64,000 nucleotides of DNA from Platerodrilus igneus (GCA_036346225.1 JARFIW010000003.1:4024501-4088500); one strand, 5' to 3'; shown: positions 1 to 11,639, counted from the stretch's first letter. Notes: generated from the sequence alone by a model not told the origin. Program-made: numbers and translations.

Positions 1-207
1 GCGGATGGCTCCAAGTACTGCATGAGCTGACTTTTGGGCACTCGTTATTAACACTCCTGCAAATTCCTGAATTTGACGTAAAATTGTTCCTCCTAACATA
101 GAGATTAAAACAATTTGCAGACTTTTCAAGTAAGCGATGCACGTAACTCTCGTCGAGCAAATGTATTTTCTGCATTGTTTTTTTGTATTTTCGGTGTCGG
201 AACTCGA
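1..207 (-). other. open frame at window edge, possibly a partial exon, unrecognised
   Basis: On the minus strand one frame stays open from a TAA at 208-210 to the window edge. The last 45 codons read like ordinary protein, with an amphipathic hydrophobic stretch containing LISMLGGTILRQIQEFAGV. I do not recognise a family, there is no clear start and the segment is cut by the window. It could be the end of an exon, a fragment of a transposon protein, or chance. The plus-strand frame at 115-372 overlaps it and looks less protein-like. Confidence 0.2.
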
Positions 208-461
208 TTAACGCAGAATCATCCATCGATTCTGGTCCTATACCACTCCAAACATTTGCTTTATGCTACTTTCGCGGAATCTATGCCTGACAGAAATTAC
301 TTTCAGACTTCTCATCTTTCAAAGAGAAAGCCTCATCAGAGTTTATACTTATTAACTAGAAACGGTTTGTAGTCTATTTGGCACTACGTTAGGCACCGAG
401 TAACCTTTTCACATAATTCCCTTTTGACAATTTTACAAGGACCAATTCGCCGGCTAGACAA

Positions 462-872
462 CGCTAAAATCACTTCGCCTTAGTGGATTTCATCGAAGCA
501 ATTTCGGGTAGTTCATCATATCAAGACTACTTCGCCATAGTAGACTTCACCGAAACAACTTCGGAGAGTTGAAACCATCAAGACCACTTCACCCTAGTAG
601 ACTTGATCGAAACAACTTCTGGGAGTTGATAGCATCGCGGCCACTTAGTCAAAACAACTTCGGGGAGTTGATTCCATCAAGGCAACTTCGCTCTAGTAGA
701 CTACGTCGAATCAACTAGACAACGTCGTACTAGTAGACTTGGTCGAAACAATTTTGATCGCCTGAAGGCCACTTTGCACTAGTAAATTTTGTCGAAAAAC
801 ATAGAGGAGCTGATCGCATCTAGCTCACTTTGCCTAGTAGACTTCGTCAAAACAAATTTTAGTAAGTTGCTC
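462..872. repeat. minisatellite A, imperfect units of about 58 bp
   Basis: The words acttcgcc, tagtagact, tcgaaacaactt and gagttga recur in the same order about every 57-58 bp (for example from 471, 529 and 588), decaying toward 870. Units differ by substitutions and small deletions; one unit near 645 lacks its middle. No coding potential is evident. It abuts minisatellite B directly. Confidence 0.8.
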
Positions 873-879
873 GAAACCA

Positions 880-2100
880 TAGAAGAATTGAGAATAAAGG
901 AGAAAAAACGACAAAACCCGAAAACATTTGAGAAAACCCGAAACCAATCATATGAATCCGAAAAAATCCGAGACCATTTGAGGAAAAGCGCGATCATCGG
1001 AGAAAACTTTAAATATCTGAGAGAAACCGCGTACGTCAGAGAAAATTCGCGAACATTCTAGAATAACTACAAACATATAAGAGAAACTACGGACATTCGA
1101 GAAAAACCACGAACATCAGAGAAAAACTGCAAACGTCCGAGAAAAACTTCATACATCCGAAATACCGCGTACAACCGAGAAAACGCAAGCACTCTCGAGA
1201 AAATCAGCGAACATTCTAGAAGAACTACGAACATCCAAGAAAGTGGCGAGCATCCAATAAAAGCCACGAACATCCGACTAAAAGCGCAAACTTTCAAAAA
1301 AGCGAGTACAATCGAGAAAAATGCCGAACATTCTTCGAAAATTGCGAACATTCGAAAAAAATCTCCAAAAACCGAGAAAAAACGCGAATAACCGAGAAAA
1401 TCAGCAAACAACCGAGAAAATTGGCGAACATCCGATGAAAACTGCAAACATCTGATGAAAACCGCGATCACCATAGAGAAGCTTTGGACATCTGAGAAAA
1501 GCTACAAACATTCAAAAAAACCTCAAACATCGGAGAAAAAGCCGCGAATATCGGAGCAAAATCGCAAACATTCGAAAAACCGTGAATATTGAATAAAAAT
1601 CTGGTACATTCGGAAACACTGGATAACAATTGAGAAAAACGCTATCATGCGAGAAAAGCTGCTAACATCCGATTAAAACCGCGAACATTTGAAAAACAGC
1701 GAACATCGGATATAAACCGCAAACATCCGAGAAAACCGCGAACATCCAAAATAAATCGCGGCCACTCAAAAGAACTCGAATGCAATTGAGAAAGACCGCA
1801 AACATCCGAAAAACCGCTAACATTCGACAGGAACCGCGAACATTGAAGAAAACTCTTGAACACCCTAAAAACACCGCAAACATTCAAAAACCTGTGAAAA
1901 TTCTAAAAGCCCGCGCGAACATCCCAGGAAGACCGCAAACCCCAGAGAATAATCGCGAACATCCGAGAAAACTCAAAAACTTGAAAACTTGAAGACAATC
2001 GGGAAAATCCGAGAACAATCGGATAAACCGAAGAAGAATTGAGAAAAGCCGAGAAAAAACGAAAACAATCGAGAAAAGCGCAAAAATACAGCGAAAGCCG
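880..2100. repeat. minisatellite B, imperfect units of about 20 bp
   Basis: About 1.2 kb is built from variants of acatccgagaaaaccgcga, mostly 20 bp with 18-21 bp variants; four successive 20-bp units can be read from 1075. The unit has few stop codons, so long open frames appear on both strands (1067-1474 and 1884-2165 minus, 789-1061 and 1780-1992 plus). These give repetitive peptides and are best read as by-products of the repeat. Confidence 0.85.
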
Positions 2101-2212
2101 AGAGTTTTTACGTTACAATTTATACATTTTACTTTACACGTTATACTTTTTACGATATTGTTCACACATTATTGACCTTACGTTATATTCTCTACGTTTA
2201 CAATATACGTTA

Positions 2213-2562
2213 TAGCGTTAACCTTATAGCGTTAACGTTATAGCGTTTACGTTGTAGTATTTACTTCATAGCGTTTACATCATAGCGTATACATCATAGC
2301 GTTTACGTCATAGCGTTAACGTTATAGCGTTTACGTTGTAGTATTTACTTCATAGCGTTTACATCATAGCGTATACATCATAGCGATTACGTCATAGCGT
2401 TAACGTTATAGGGTTTACGTTGTAGTATTTACGTCATAGCGTTTACATCATAGCGTATACATCATAGCGTTTACGTCATAGCGTTTACGTTATAGCGTAT
2501 ACATCATAGCGTTTCCGTCATAGTGTTTACGTCAAAACGTTTACGTCAAAGCGTTTACGTCA
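2213..2562. repeat. minisatellite C, 14-bp monomers with an 84-bp higher-order repeat
   Basis: Twenty-five 14-bp monomers of the form tagcgtttacgtca run without a gap. Six variant monomers in fixed order form an 84-bp block present three times (2227-2310, 2311-2394, 2395-2478) with very few differences, followed by six less ordered monomers. Degenerate ttacgtta-type sequence from about 2108 leads into the array and may be its seed. Confidence 0.9.
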
Positions 2563-3060
2563 AAGAGATAATTGTTGAAATACAAATAACACCGTTATTG
2601 TTATGTAACCTTGAAACCGGAAATGGTTTAACCATTCGTGATCCTCCCACCAATAATAGGGAGTGTTAGACGTAACTTCGTTCGAGTATAGATAATTTCT
2701 AAGCACCGAAATGAAAACAATTTTACGTGTATGAAATTAGTAAAAACGCATCTTTTGTTTTAAGTATTTCTTATATTCCGAAAGTATAACGTTTTTCACA
2801 GTGCCTACGATAACAAACGAATCCGAATAACAGAAATCGAATTAAATACATGTATAAAAACACGAAGCGTTTTAATGTATTTGTAATAATAACGGTGGAT
2901 ATTAAAAAAAGTTCTCTATATCTCCCTTTAATAATAATTGCATATAATAAAAAAATTTTAAATAAAGTTGCAATTCGTAAAATAGACCTCGGTTATTGTT
3001 TTCAAACGTTAAAAAAATAGATCTACCAGAGCACCGAACCACGTACCCACTGCACGGTAG
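2563..3060. other. no gene seen, AT-rich spacer
   Basis: There is no open frame of note and no recognisable element. The stretch separates the minisatellites from the 3' end of the LINE. Confidence 0.5.
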
Positions 3061-3559
3061 TCAACAACAACAGCAACAACAAAACAAGTTTATTAAAGCT
3101 TCTTAAGTACCTAATATTTACAGATATAACAATATAACATAAATATAGCTTAGGGTGTATTCTTTCAGGTTGTTCGTGCCTTTGTGGTTTCAAATCTTTT
3201 TCTGCGTATTTGTTTGTCCTTTTTTACTAATGTTGCTATACGGGGCTGTTCTCAGTTGTCTGTGTTTATTTTTGATGTGTGAGTTGTTTTTGCAGGAAAA
3301 CTCGATGAGTGAAAAACCTACATTTAAATGTTTTGGGCTTGTTGCCTATCTTACTTGCTCGCTAAATATTGGTAAGTTTTGATATAACAGTTTGTGCTTG
3401 ATATGGTATTGTGTGTTGTGTTGTCTAGTTAAAGTTATGTTTTCTAGGAATCTATTATTCTAAATTTTTGTGCTATCCTGTTAATGTATGTTCTTAGTGT
3501 TTCCATTGTTGCGAGTTCGTGTAGATCTTGTATTCTTGGGTACCTGCCCCGTCCGGTAA

Positions 3560-5050
3560 TTAAGCGTAAGCATTTGTTTTGAAATCTTTACTTTGGCAGA
3601 AGTGCCGTTTGTGAGATGTTGCACCAGACCGGTGCGGCATGATTTATGATCGGTCTAATTATTACCGTATACACTAATTTTTTGTTCTTTTGGGACATTC
3701 TGCTATTTTTTGTAAGCAAGTGAAATAATGCCTTAGTACTTGCGTAACCTTTTCTAATAGTCTGTTTAATGTGATGTTTGTAATTAAGTCTTTTGTCTAG
3801 ATGTACACCTAGGTATTTAACTGTATCTATGTCCTGTATATCTGCATTGTTGATTTTTATTGTTTGAATGTTTTATTGTTTTTGAATTTTTTAGTGAATG
3901 TGATAACTTCTGTCTTTTCAGGGTTGACCGCTATTTTCTAGGTTTTATAATATTCTTGTACGATGTCTAAGTGAAACTGTACTTGTTGTGAACTTACTAT
4001 TGCAATGTCAGAGTGTGCGTATATAGCCGTGTCATCTGCGTACAGTGCCGTTGTAGTCCGAGTAAATTCTAGAATGTCTTGCGTGTAAATATTGAATATT
4101 TTTGGTCCAAGTATGGAGCCTTGTAGGACTCCGGCGTTAATTGTTTTAATGTCTAAAAGTGCTGTGTTTGCTTTGACGGCGAATCTTCGATTTGTGAGGT
4201 ATGAATGTGTTAGTTTGATAAGGGGTTTTGGGAATCTTAGTTTTATTAGTATGAAAATGATGTCGAGAATCCATACCTTGTCAAAGGCTTTTGTAGTCCA
4301 GTAGTGTCATAGTCGTCACCTTGTTCTTGTTGAAATTGTTTATAATGTCAGTTGTGATTCTTACTAGTTGTTGCGTTGTACTTGAATCCAAATTGGCAAT
4401 CTTGAGTAATGTTGAGTTTTTCTTCTGCTGTGTTCAGTCTTTGTAGTATAATTTTCTCACTTATTTTTGTGGGAAATATCGCAGTTTAAACATTCCATTT
4501 ATGATATAAACTATTTGTAGAATAGCCCTTTTGGACAGGTTTTTGATTACAATATTTTGTAAGTTATCCTTACCTGGTGCCTTATTTTTTTAAAGTGTTT
4601 TGATTAATGTAGCGACTTCCTGCAGGCTTGTAATGAGTTCTGCAATTTCTTCTTCTTGTGGTGCATCGATTTCTAATAGAAATTTGTTCACTTCGTTGTG
4701 TATTCTTGTGTGTAGTGCTTCATCGGGAGTTGAGATGTGGACGCTTTCGAATTGGTTTGGGAGAATGTTAGCCTTTTTCTTGTCTGTGATATATTTTTAT
4801 TATTGATTTTTAGTGGTGGAATAGGTTCATAAAATTTTTTAAGGGCTTTTGTAATTTTCAAAGCGAACTCTCATGTGGATTTAGTGCTTCGAGTTTTTCT
4901 GTCCATACTTTATTTCTGTGGTCTTTGATTTGTGTTTTTATTATGGTGTTATAACTTTTAAGTGGATCTGCTGTCTGCTGCCAGCGTTTCTTAAGTCTGT
5001 TTCTGATTACTATCGTGTCTTTTATCTCTTCTGAGATATCGTCTTTGGTT
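3560..5050 (-). pseudogene. LINE ORF2 reverse transcriptase domain, broken
   Basis: Pieces of a LINE RT follow the endonuclease. In order on the minus strand are KAFDKVW (about 4290-4270), AGVLQGSILGPKIFNIY (about 4140-4090) and ALYADDTAIY with the catalytic YADD at 4042-4031. A downstream NPEKTEVITF-like stretch is also typical of the Jockey group. Frameshifts separate the blocks, for example just before AFDKVW. The C-terminal part past about 3700 is not readable. Confidence 0.8.
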
Positions 5051-5185
5051 AGCTTGATTTTAATTATTTAGGTGTGTTTTTGAACGGTTTTTTGTATCAG
5101 TTGTGTGAATTCATCCACTTTAGCGTCTAGCTCCGTAAGAGAATCATAATTTGTGGTTAACTAGATGCAATCGTCTAAACCGTTT

Positions 5186-5861
5186 TCAGTTGGTGTACTT
5201 ATATGACCGTATCTTTATAAATGCATTTGGGAGTGATTGTATTTTTATTTTGAAGAGAACTGGATTGTGATCTGAACAAAGTTTTGGGAGTGATTCTGGT
5301 GTAATTGTGTAGTTAATGTTTTTGATTACCAGGATATCTATTGTTGTGGGGGTAGTGCCGTTCCATGGGTATAGTGTAGGAGTGTCCGGGTATACTATTT
5401 CTAAAGTGTTTCTATTTACAAATTCCCGTAGGGTGAGTCCGTTGCGATTGTTTCTGTGACAGTTCCATGTATGGTGTTTTGCGTTAGGGTCACCAACTAA
5501 CACTACTTTGTTACTTACACTAGTTATGTTTATGAGATCTATGTCACTAAAATTGTTCTGGGGGGAGTTATATGCACAGTCTAATACCTAATGTCTGTAT
5601 GCTGCTTTGGGGTATGACCACTTCACAATAGGGTACACTATTTTTAATCACTATGGCTACGCCTCCTTGTCCTGTGTCATTAACGCCATCTTTACGTAAG
5701 ATGGCGTATCCTCTTATTTTTACATTTTGCGAGTTTTTTAATTTTGTTTCATTTAGGAGTGCAATGTCTATATTGTTTGTTTCAATAAATTGTATTAACT
5801 GCCCTAGTTTACCCAACAGTCTGTCTGCATTCCAGGTCATGATTTTGGCTTTACAATTCAT
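5186..5861 (-). pseudogene. LINE ORF2 endonuclease domain (APE type)
   Basis: Two open frames in different phases cover an apurinic-type endonuclease that would nick the target site for retrotransposition. The first (5861-5568) begins with MTWNADRLLGKL and contains ALLNETKL, where Asn and Glu are the expected active-site residues. The second (5503-5186) contains GDPNAKHHTWNC and ends with SDHNPVLF, the catalytic His motif. The 65-bp break between them carries stops. In length and motif order it matches Jockey/CR1-type ORF2 N-termini. Confidence 0.85.
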
Positions 5862-5929
5862 ATTGATTTATATTTATAGCAAAGTTGTCGAATGCCGTAA
5901 ATTTTTCAATTGGTGTGTTGCAGTTTTTT

Positions 5930-6180
5930 AAAATAGCATTTAAATCTTTGACGGCTTTTAGCATGCCTTTGACATTAATTAGTTTGTTTAACTCTCCCAG
6001 CTCTTTAATTAGCTCTTGACCCCCTCTGTGCCGTCTCGATTAGTTGTTGCTTTTCCCGGTGTCTGCTGTTGATGTTGGGAATAGTTTTGTGTTTTACACG
6101 CATGGTAGTCGGATTCTTTATCTCAGCGCTATCGAGCCTGATGTGAATAATTACGTTTGTTTTAGACCGCTTCCATCAAA
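5930..6180 (-). pseudogene. LINE ORF1 C-terminal remnant
   Basis: The minus strand reads HIRLDSAEIKNPTTMRVKHK and onward, basic and gag-like, just upstream of ORF2, where ORF1 of a Jockey element should end. No intact CCHC knuckle is visible. Assignment rests on position and composition only. Confidence 0.4.
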
Positions 6181-6645
6181 TTAAATTGTAATTTTCTTTT
6201 TAATTTTCCTTTTCAAATTAATATACCAATAACATTAAAATGCAATAAATTTGTAGATGTAAAAATAATATAGCTAAATAGTTACATGTCTTACATATTC
6301 TATTGAGTTTTTTTTGGTTTTATTGTAATTCCGCTACTGTAGATTATAATGTTTCCGGTTTGTGCAGCTCCATTGATCTGCGATACTGGTTTCTGCCAGT
6401 TCTCAAATTAATTATAGAAACTTTATTTAAAATTGGTAGAAATACTATGATACTTGTGCGAAACCGGTATTGAAGTTAGGTTTTGAAGTTATGACTGAGT
6501 ATTCCTGCACATATTAGGTGCTTTATAAGGGCTTACAGCAAATTTTGAAAAGTAACTGGTTTTGGCTTCTTAGTCCTACTTTTATGATTCAATACCGTGC
6601 TGCCTCTCGCACCGTGTGTTCATCTTGTACTTTAAGCCAAGTGAA
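6181..6645. other. no gene seen
   Basis: AT-rich sequence without a credible open frame. Parts resemble sequence at 6.9, 7.17 and 7.38 kb (see the degenerate repeat entry). Confidence 0.4.
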
Positions 6646-7450
6646 ATAAAAAATCAAATTAAAACAAAATAAAATTAAGATAAAATAAAATTAAAACAAA
6701 ATAAAATTAAAACAAAAGAAAATTAAAACAAAAGAAAATTAAAACAAAATAAAATTAAAACAAACTAAAATTAAAACAAAATAAAATTAAAACATTTAAA
6801 AATTCGAAGCGTTGTAAATTCCTTGTCTACGAAAATAACGAATAGGTAACAATTGTAGAACGCATTAAAGGGTCTAGAAATTTTGTTTGGGTACTCTTGC
6901 GTATATTAGATGCTGTTTGTTACTTAAAAAATCCAATAGAAAATAAAAAAAAGGTTTAACAGTGCACCGAACCCGTAGTCTTACGACACCGCGGGTAATG
7001 CTTATCAAAATGCCGTTTGTTGTATGCTTGGATTTGCACACGCCACATCAGAAATATTGTTTTTTGTAAATACTTCACATTCGATTGTATTTACGTCAAA
7101 TTAATTTTTTAAAGTTTTCTTTGAAAATAGACCGCGTATATTAAAAAGCGATATTTTTCTAGATTCCAAAAACATATATTAGGTATTTTATAAGCTTAAA
7201 TGTAAAAAAATTTTGAAACTATTTGTGTCACCTCCTCATGCGACTACGCTAGTCTTCGTAATAGGTTTTTGACGTTGATCGAATTAATTATACAAATTTC
7301 AATCAAAATTTGTAAAAAAACTATAGCACCTGAACGGAAACGCTACAGAAGTCAGATACTACGATAACGACCGTGTCTTTTGGTTATATTAGGTTTTTTT
7401 AGGGACCCGATACGAATTTTGGAAACCAACTCGATCGTCCTTTCTCGTAG
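6390..7450. repeat. degenerate long-period repeat
   Basis: A block resembling catattaggtgctttataag followed by aaattttgaaa and an aactgg/aactcg word occurs near 6510, 7170 and 7385, and a weaker copy (tatattagatgctg) near 6903. Sequence upstream of two copies, around aattaattataga, also matches. Spacing is irregular. This looks like old, diverged copies of one unknown repeat. Confidence 0.35.
6651..6796. repeat. A-rich 16-bp tandem repeat
   Basis: About nine units of aaaataaaattaaaac (16 bp) with single-base variants such as aaaagaaaattaaaac. It is low complexity and probably arose by slippage, perhaps from an old A-rich retroposon tail. Confidence 0.85.
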
Positions 7451-8060
7451 CAACGCGATTTGACACGTTTTTGACTTTCTTGAACAGCGTGTTCGGGTTT
7501 TTTGTTTGAAAAAATTTAATCGATCCTTACCTTTTTAACACGTAAGCTGCTAAATAAACAATTCCCGAAAACACTTATTTCTCCTGATGTATCCAAATTT
7601 TCGCAAAAAACCCTACCAAGCAACGTAGCTTTAAATCCCTAGCCCGACCTCGACCTTCTCTCCTTCGCAGCACCTCCCATATCGGAGGAGACCCCTGATT
7701 AGCGGTGCATTCAAACCTCTCAACTTTAGAACGAAATCCAGCTAGCACGTTTTAATTTGTGTGGACTTCGAACTTCGATTGCTAAAATTATAAAAACAGA
7801 TAAATCCGTAAAAAATCATTTGAGTACTAAAAATGAGGTATTTAGAAGAACAAAATTCTATGGACTGACATGGCTTCTAGTATTAAAACTATGCTTAAAC
7901 TTACTTCTTGTATTTGTTGCAACAAGGATCACCATCTAGTAATGAAATCTAAATAGCATTGTGTAATTAACGGACTTTTGCACATTCTTTAAATTTGAAT
8001 ATCAACTTGACATAAAGAAAAGAAATCAATACTACATCCAAATTAAACCTATATCTCTAA
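7451..8060. other. 3' flank of the CRAL-TRIO gene, no other gene seen
   Basis: AT-rich. A short plus-strand frame at 7757-7939 has no recognisable features. The minus-strand gene's stop codon is at 8061, so this interval should hold its 3' UTR and polyadenylation site; no AATAAA stands out close to the stop. Confidence 0.4.
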
Positions 8061-9011
8061 TCAATCTATATCTAACGCTCTAAAGGATCCTTCTATGCCA
8101 AGTATTGTTGAAGGATCCCACTTAGAAGAACAAACCGGGCGTAATTTTTCATTTGATTGGAAAATTGAATCTTCTCGGAACCAAGTTTCGTTTTGCTCTA
8201 GCTTTGTCTTCCAAACAGCTATAAAATACATGGGTTACATTTTAAACACAATATTAGGCTTTACCTATTAATTGTGTAACGGAATCGCCATCACCTCCAT
8301 ATTCCTTAGGTAAAATAGATCGATCAATTACTTTATAAATGTCTGTTAATTTTTTTTCACTATAGATGCGCAACTGTAGTGAGTATTGAAAATAAATAAA
8401 CATTATCATAATGAAATGCATTCGCTTACCCTATTTTTAAATTTATCACTCATAAATGGTTGCGCAATAGAATACATTGTATGGATAATTTCAGGTGCAT
8501 TTATACAATGCAAACCTTTGAATCTAATTGGATACGCACTTTGTACGCACATTAAGAAGTTTTTACAGATAGTTGGTGTAAACTGTAGCATGTATTTTAA
8601 ATCATATCCCTTGAAGTCACATACTAAACGCAAACCAGAAATAAGCATATTATCATCTTCGTTCATTAGAATATCAATGATCATAAGTAAAATTTTTAGA
8701 AGATTAGCAAATGACATTGTTTCGTAACGACATACACTGTAACGGCAGATAATAGTAGTCGGATCGGTTGAATTTTTCTTGTGTGGTAATACATAAGCCG
8801 TTCTGAAATTACTAAATAAATGAATTCCTTAGAAAAAAATAATGTACTCACCCTGCAGTTAGTATTTCTTGAATTTCTGGTAGAAATGGGTTTCTGTTAA
8901 GAAAAAACTCTGGCATAAAATTTCTACAACTGTAGAAAAAATCTAATTTAGCTTTTGTTCGCTGAAGGCTGAATTTGCATCCACGCAGAAAACATAACAG
9001 GTATTGATCGT
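8061..9011 (-). CDS. CRAL-TRIO (SEC14-like) lipid-transfer protein, exons 2-5
   Basis: Four exons on the minus strand encode the body of an alpha-tocopherol-transfer-protein-like carrier, a cytosolic protein that binds small hydrophobic ligands such as tocopherols or retinoids; the ligand here is unknown. Exons are 9011-8852, 8802-8430, 8373-8265 and 8218-8061, with AG acceptors, GT donors and matching phases. Exon 2 holds the CRAL-TRIO N domain (DDQYLLCFLRGCKFSLQRT, then PEFF). Exon 3 carries the start of the lipid-binding domain, exon 4 the hallmark LPKEYGG, and exon 5 ends KWDPSTILGIEGSFRALDID before TGA, the usual family C-terminus. With first exon 21224-21086 the protein is 312 residues, the family's normal size. 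No stop or frameshift is seen. Confidence 0.92.
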
Positions 9012-10270
9012 CTAAAAAACATCGTATGAGACAAACGTCTATATTAAGATCTGTTACCGAATTTGGCAAAATTATTTAAAATTACTTAAAAATGCTAAAA
9101 GTTTTTATCACCCAAGCTTTCGCCTACATTAGTATAACACTGCACTCTCTGTACAATTCTGATTGTGTTTCTTAAGCCTAGCAGAAAAGCTAAATATTAA
9201 ATAAAGATTTCTTAAACCCTTCACCCCACGCTAGCATCAGAAATATGTAATGCAACTTAATTAATTTTTTTAAAATTGTAATATTAACCTTGATTGTGTA
9301 AATTTGCTAAGATTTTTGTAAGATGCGTATCGAAAACCGGTAGCAATAAGCACGTCTAAAAGTGTGGTGGAGGGGTGATTTGGTGTCTTTAACAAAGTGA
9401 AAGGTAGATAGCAGCAGCAGGCAGTCGGGTTCCAGAAGTGATGATGAGTGGGTGAAGACACTCTGAAAATTGCGCTGTCCTTGTTTGTGGCCGGGCACAC
9501 ATTATGCATTTCATCAATGCAGCTGAAAATTTGTTGTGGTTGCTGGTTACCAAAACCGCAATTGAAAATTAAATACTTCGTAACCCCATCGCAACAGGAC
9601 ATCGTCGTAGCTACAGGTTTATAAAGGTTAGTGCATAATTGATGAACGTTAAAAACCCAATATTATTTTAATACAACTGAAGTAACAGGCGCTGATACTA
9701 ACTGCTTCGTAGATTAAGAGATTAAGGGTGCTTTTCCACGAATTTATAGATATAAGCTTTTATAATAATCATTTTGTTCATCAAATAGTCGTGGCATATC
9801 ATAAATAAGAAATTTTAACTAAAATCCAAATATAAAATTTAACGGAATAGGTAAAAAGATAAAATAAAAAGGGACGTAGCAGTTGGCCCGCCATCGTGGC
9901 GCACGGGATGTCGCCTATTTGAAGCTATTAACCCTCGATTCTTTAGATCAGATAAAGCTATTTTAGGGTATCCTTTGTTAACTGTGGAATTGTACTCAAG
10001 GGTACGAAATAGTCAGGGTATGAATCATACAAATTGAAAGGCTATGGTCAAGCGGAAATTTTAAATGTAGTAAATTTGTAATAATAATAGGAACTTACTG
10101 GTCAGATGTTGGTACCAGAGGTCTTGCTTGTGTTTGTGTTAGTTGAAAAAAATTAGTAAGCACTTAACAAAAGAAAACGAAATTACTGCTTTAGAAAGTT
10201 CTCGTCATAAGCATTAACAGGTCATTGTTAGTAATTTAAATAAATATTTGGTTATTTAGTTTAAGTAGAT
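9012..10270. other. intron 1 of the CRAL-TRIO gene, 3' part
   Basis: No gene seen. A minus-strand frame at 9602-9270 gives an unremarkable peptide without domain features and is probably chance. The end of this stretch (about 9.87-10.27 kb) precedes the gypsy gag and may be its leader, but no LTR pair could be matched by eye. Confidence 0.4.
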
Positions 10271-10272
10271 TA

Positions 10273-11512
10273 ATGATGTTGCGTTCCGGGAAAGAACTAA
10301 TAATAATGGCAACGAAATCGACTGAAATAAACCCTACAAATAATTCCGTTCAGTGCAGTGAACTGGAAGTAAATACGGCAACGAGCAGTAATTTTAGTTT
10401 TGAGCTGATGAATTTCTTGAAGCAAATGGATAGTAAAATGAACGTAAATATGAAACAAATAAACTCGGAAGTAAATAAACTTGACGTGCAAATGCATGCA
10501 AATCCGTACGCCAAAAACAAATGGTAGAACAAATCGATGATAATTTTAGTAGCGAGTTAAAAACCCGAATTGAGTCGGTGGAATTTAAATGCAGAAATTT
10601 GGAAAATTAATTTGAACAGTTTGAAAGTAGCTTAGATCAACAAAAGCACTACATCGAATCTAATGTAAAATTTTTGAGTAATGCAGTTAGCAATTTAAAT
10701 AGAAACGTTAAAGATTGACGGCGAAGGTTAATCGTGTAGCTACTGTAAAAGGCGATGCAAATTTTCGAAATGGTGCCGATCAGCTTTGTGTTCAATATCT
10801 CTTAAAAAAACAAAAATTTGATGGCAGTAACCGGTCATTACACCCAATTAAATTCATAAGAAAATTAGAAATTTACATGGATAAATTTCAAACTACAGAT
10901 AGAGCACGGTTACATACAGCAGTAGATAGTTTACAAGGAGACGTACGAATATGAGGAGAATATAAATTAGAAAGTTGGTCAAATTTTAATGATTTTTAAA
11001 GGCATTTTTAGAACATTTCTGGTCACAAGAAGAGCAAGAAAAAAGATGCAGTAAAATCTATAGACCGCGAATTTACTATAAGCTATCAGGTAATATGACC
11101 TCGCAGGTAGACAGGGTCCAATTCTTAGAACCAAACATACCAAAAATTCTGTTAGTAAAGGTAATGATAAAACATTGTAACTATGAGGTTGAAACTAGTT
11201 TAATTGTAGCACGTGTGGGAACTATTGACGAGTGATTCAACGTAATTAAACGACTCGAAGAACGTAGCGATTACCGACATCAGGGTAATAATACTAATAA
11301 TTACGGCGAAACCAGAAATAATTTTAGGCAGAACCATCAGGGTCCTAGAGGGAATTCGTATCAAGTTAATCAAACGTTTTCGGAGCGCGGAGGTCAAATT
11401 AGTGCCAGGAACGGCGGGGGTTACAGAAGCGTGAGAGGGGCAGTTGAGCCCAGGGTTATGGAACAAGTCACCGATTCCCGTCACGCTGAAGATACGGCGT
11501 CGGAAAACGAAT
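10273..11512 (+). pseudogene. gypsy gag remnant
   Basis: An N-terminal frame (10273-10527) has a coiled-coil-like stretch rich in Lys, Asn and Met. A second frame (10715-10954) contains KFDGSNRSLHPIKFIRKLE, the capsid-like start found in gypsy Gag proteins. Further fragments run to a Gly/Arg/Asn-rich basic tail (about 11270-11450). No CCHC zinc knuckle is visible; the basic tail may have done the nucleic-acid binding. At least four stops interrupt it. Confidence 0.65.
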
Positions 11513-11639
11513 AACCCTGAGTCAGTGTGCTCTTACTGTCCAACGATCAGGAACCCGGAGCAATTAAATCATATTAATTTTGTAAAATTATTTTTTGATA
11601 GAGTAAGATTAAATGTAAATAATATTGAGATTCGAAACG

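Larger units (their letters stand above)
3062..6180 (-). mobile_element. Jockey/CR1-like non-LTR retrotransposon relic
   Basis: Read on the minus strand this is a LINE in the usual order: an ORF1 tail (about 6180-5940), an endonuclease domain (5861-5186), an RT domain (about 5050-3560) and a 3' UTR. Near the 3' end an AATAAA (minus strand, about 3090) is followed by a GTT-rich tail at 3087-3062. The 5' end is indistinct. Several frameshifts and stops make it inactive. The clade is inferred from endonuclease and RT motifs, not from a tree. Confidence 0.8.

Noticed and set aside
462..2562. CRISPR-like array
   Set aside because: Repeats are contiguous and imperfect, without unique spacers, in eukaryotic DNA; these are minisatellites.
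8386..8727. 113-codon plus frame
   Set aside because: Antisense shadow of exon 3 of the CRAL-TRIO gene.
9270..9602. 110-codon minus frame upstream of exon 2 as the first exon of the CRAL-TRIO gene
   Set aside because: It does not resemble the N-terminus of the family and has no in-phase donor, whereas exon 1A joins in phase and matches the family.
9870..9930. Possible gypsy primer-binding site near tggcgcacgggatg
   Set aside because: No LTR end precedes it and no LTR partner was found after 14990, so the call would be guesswork.
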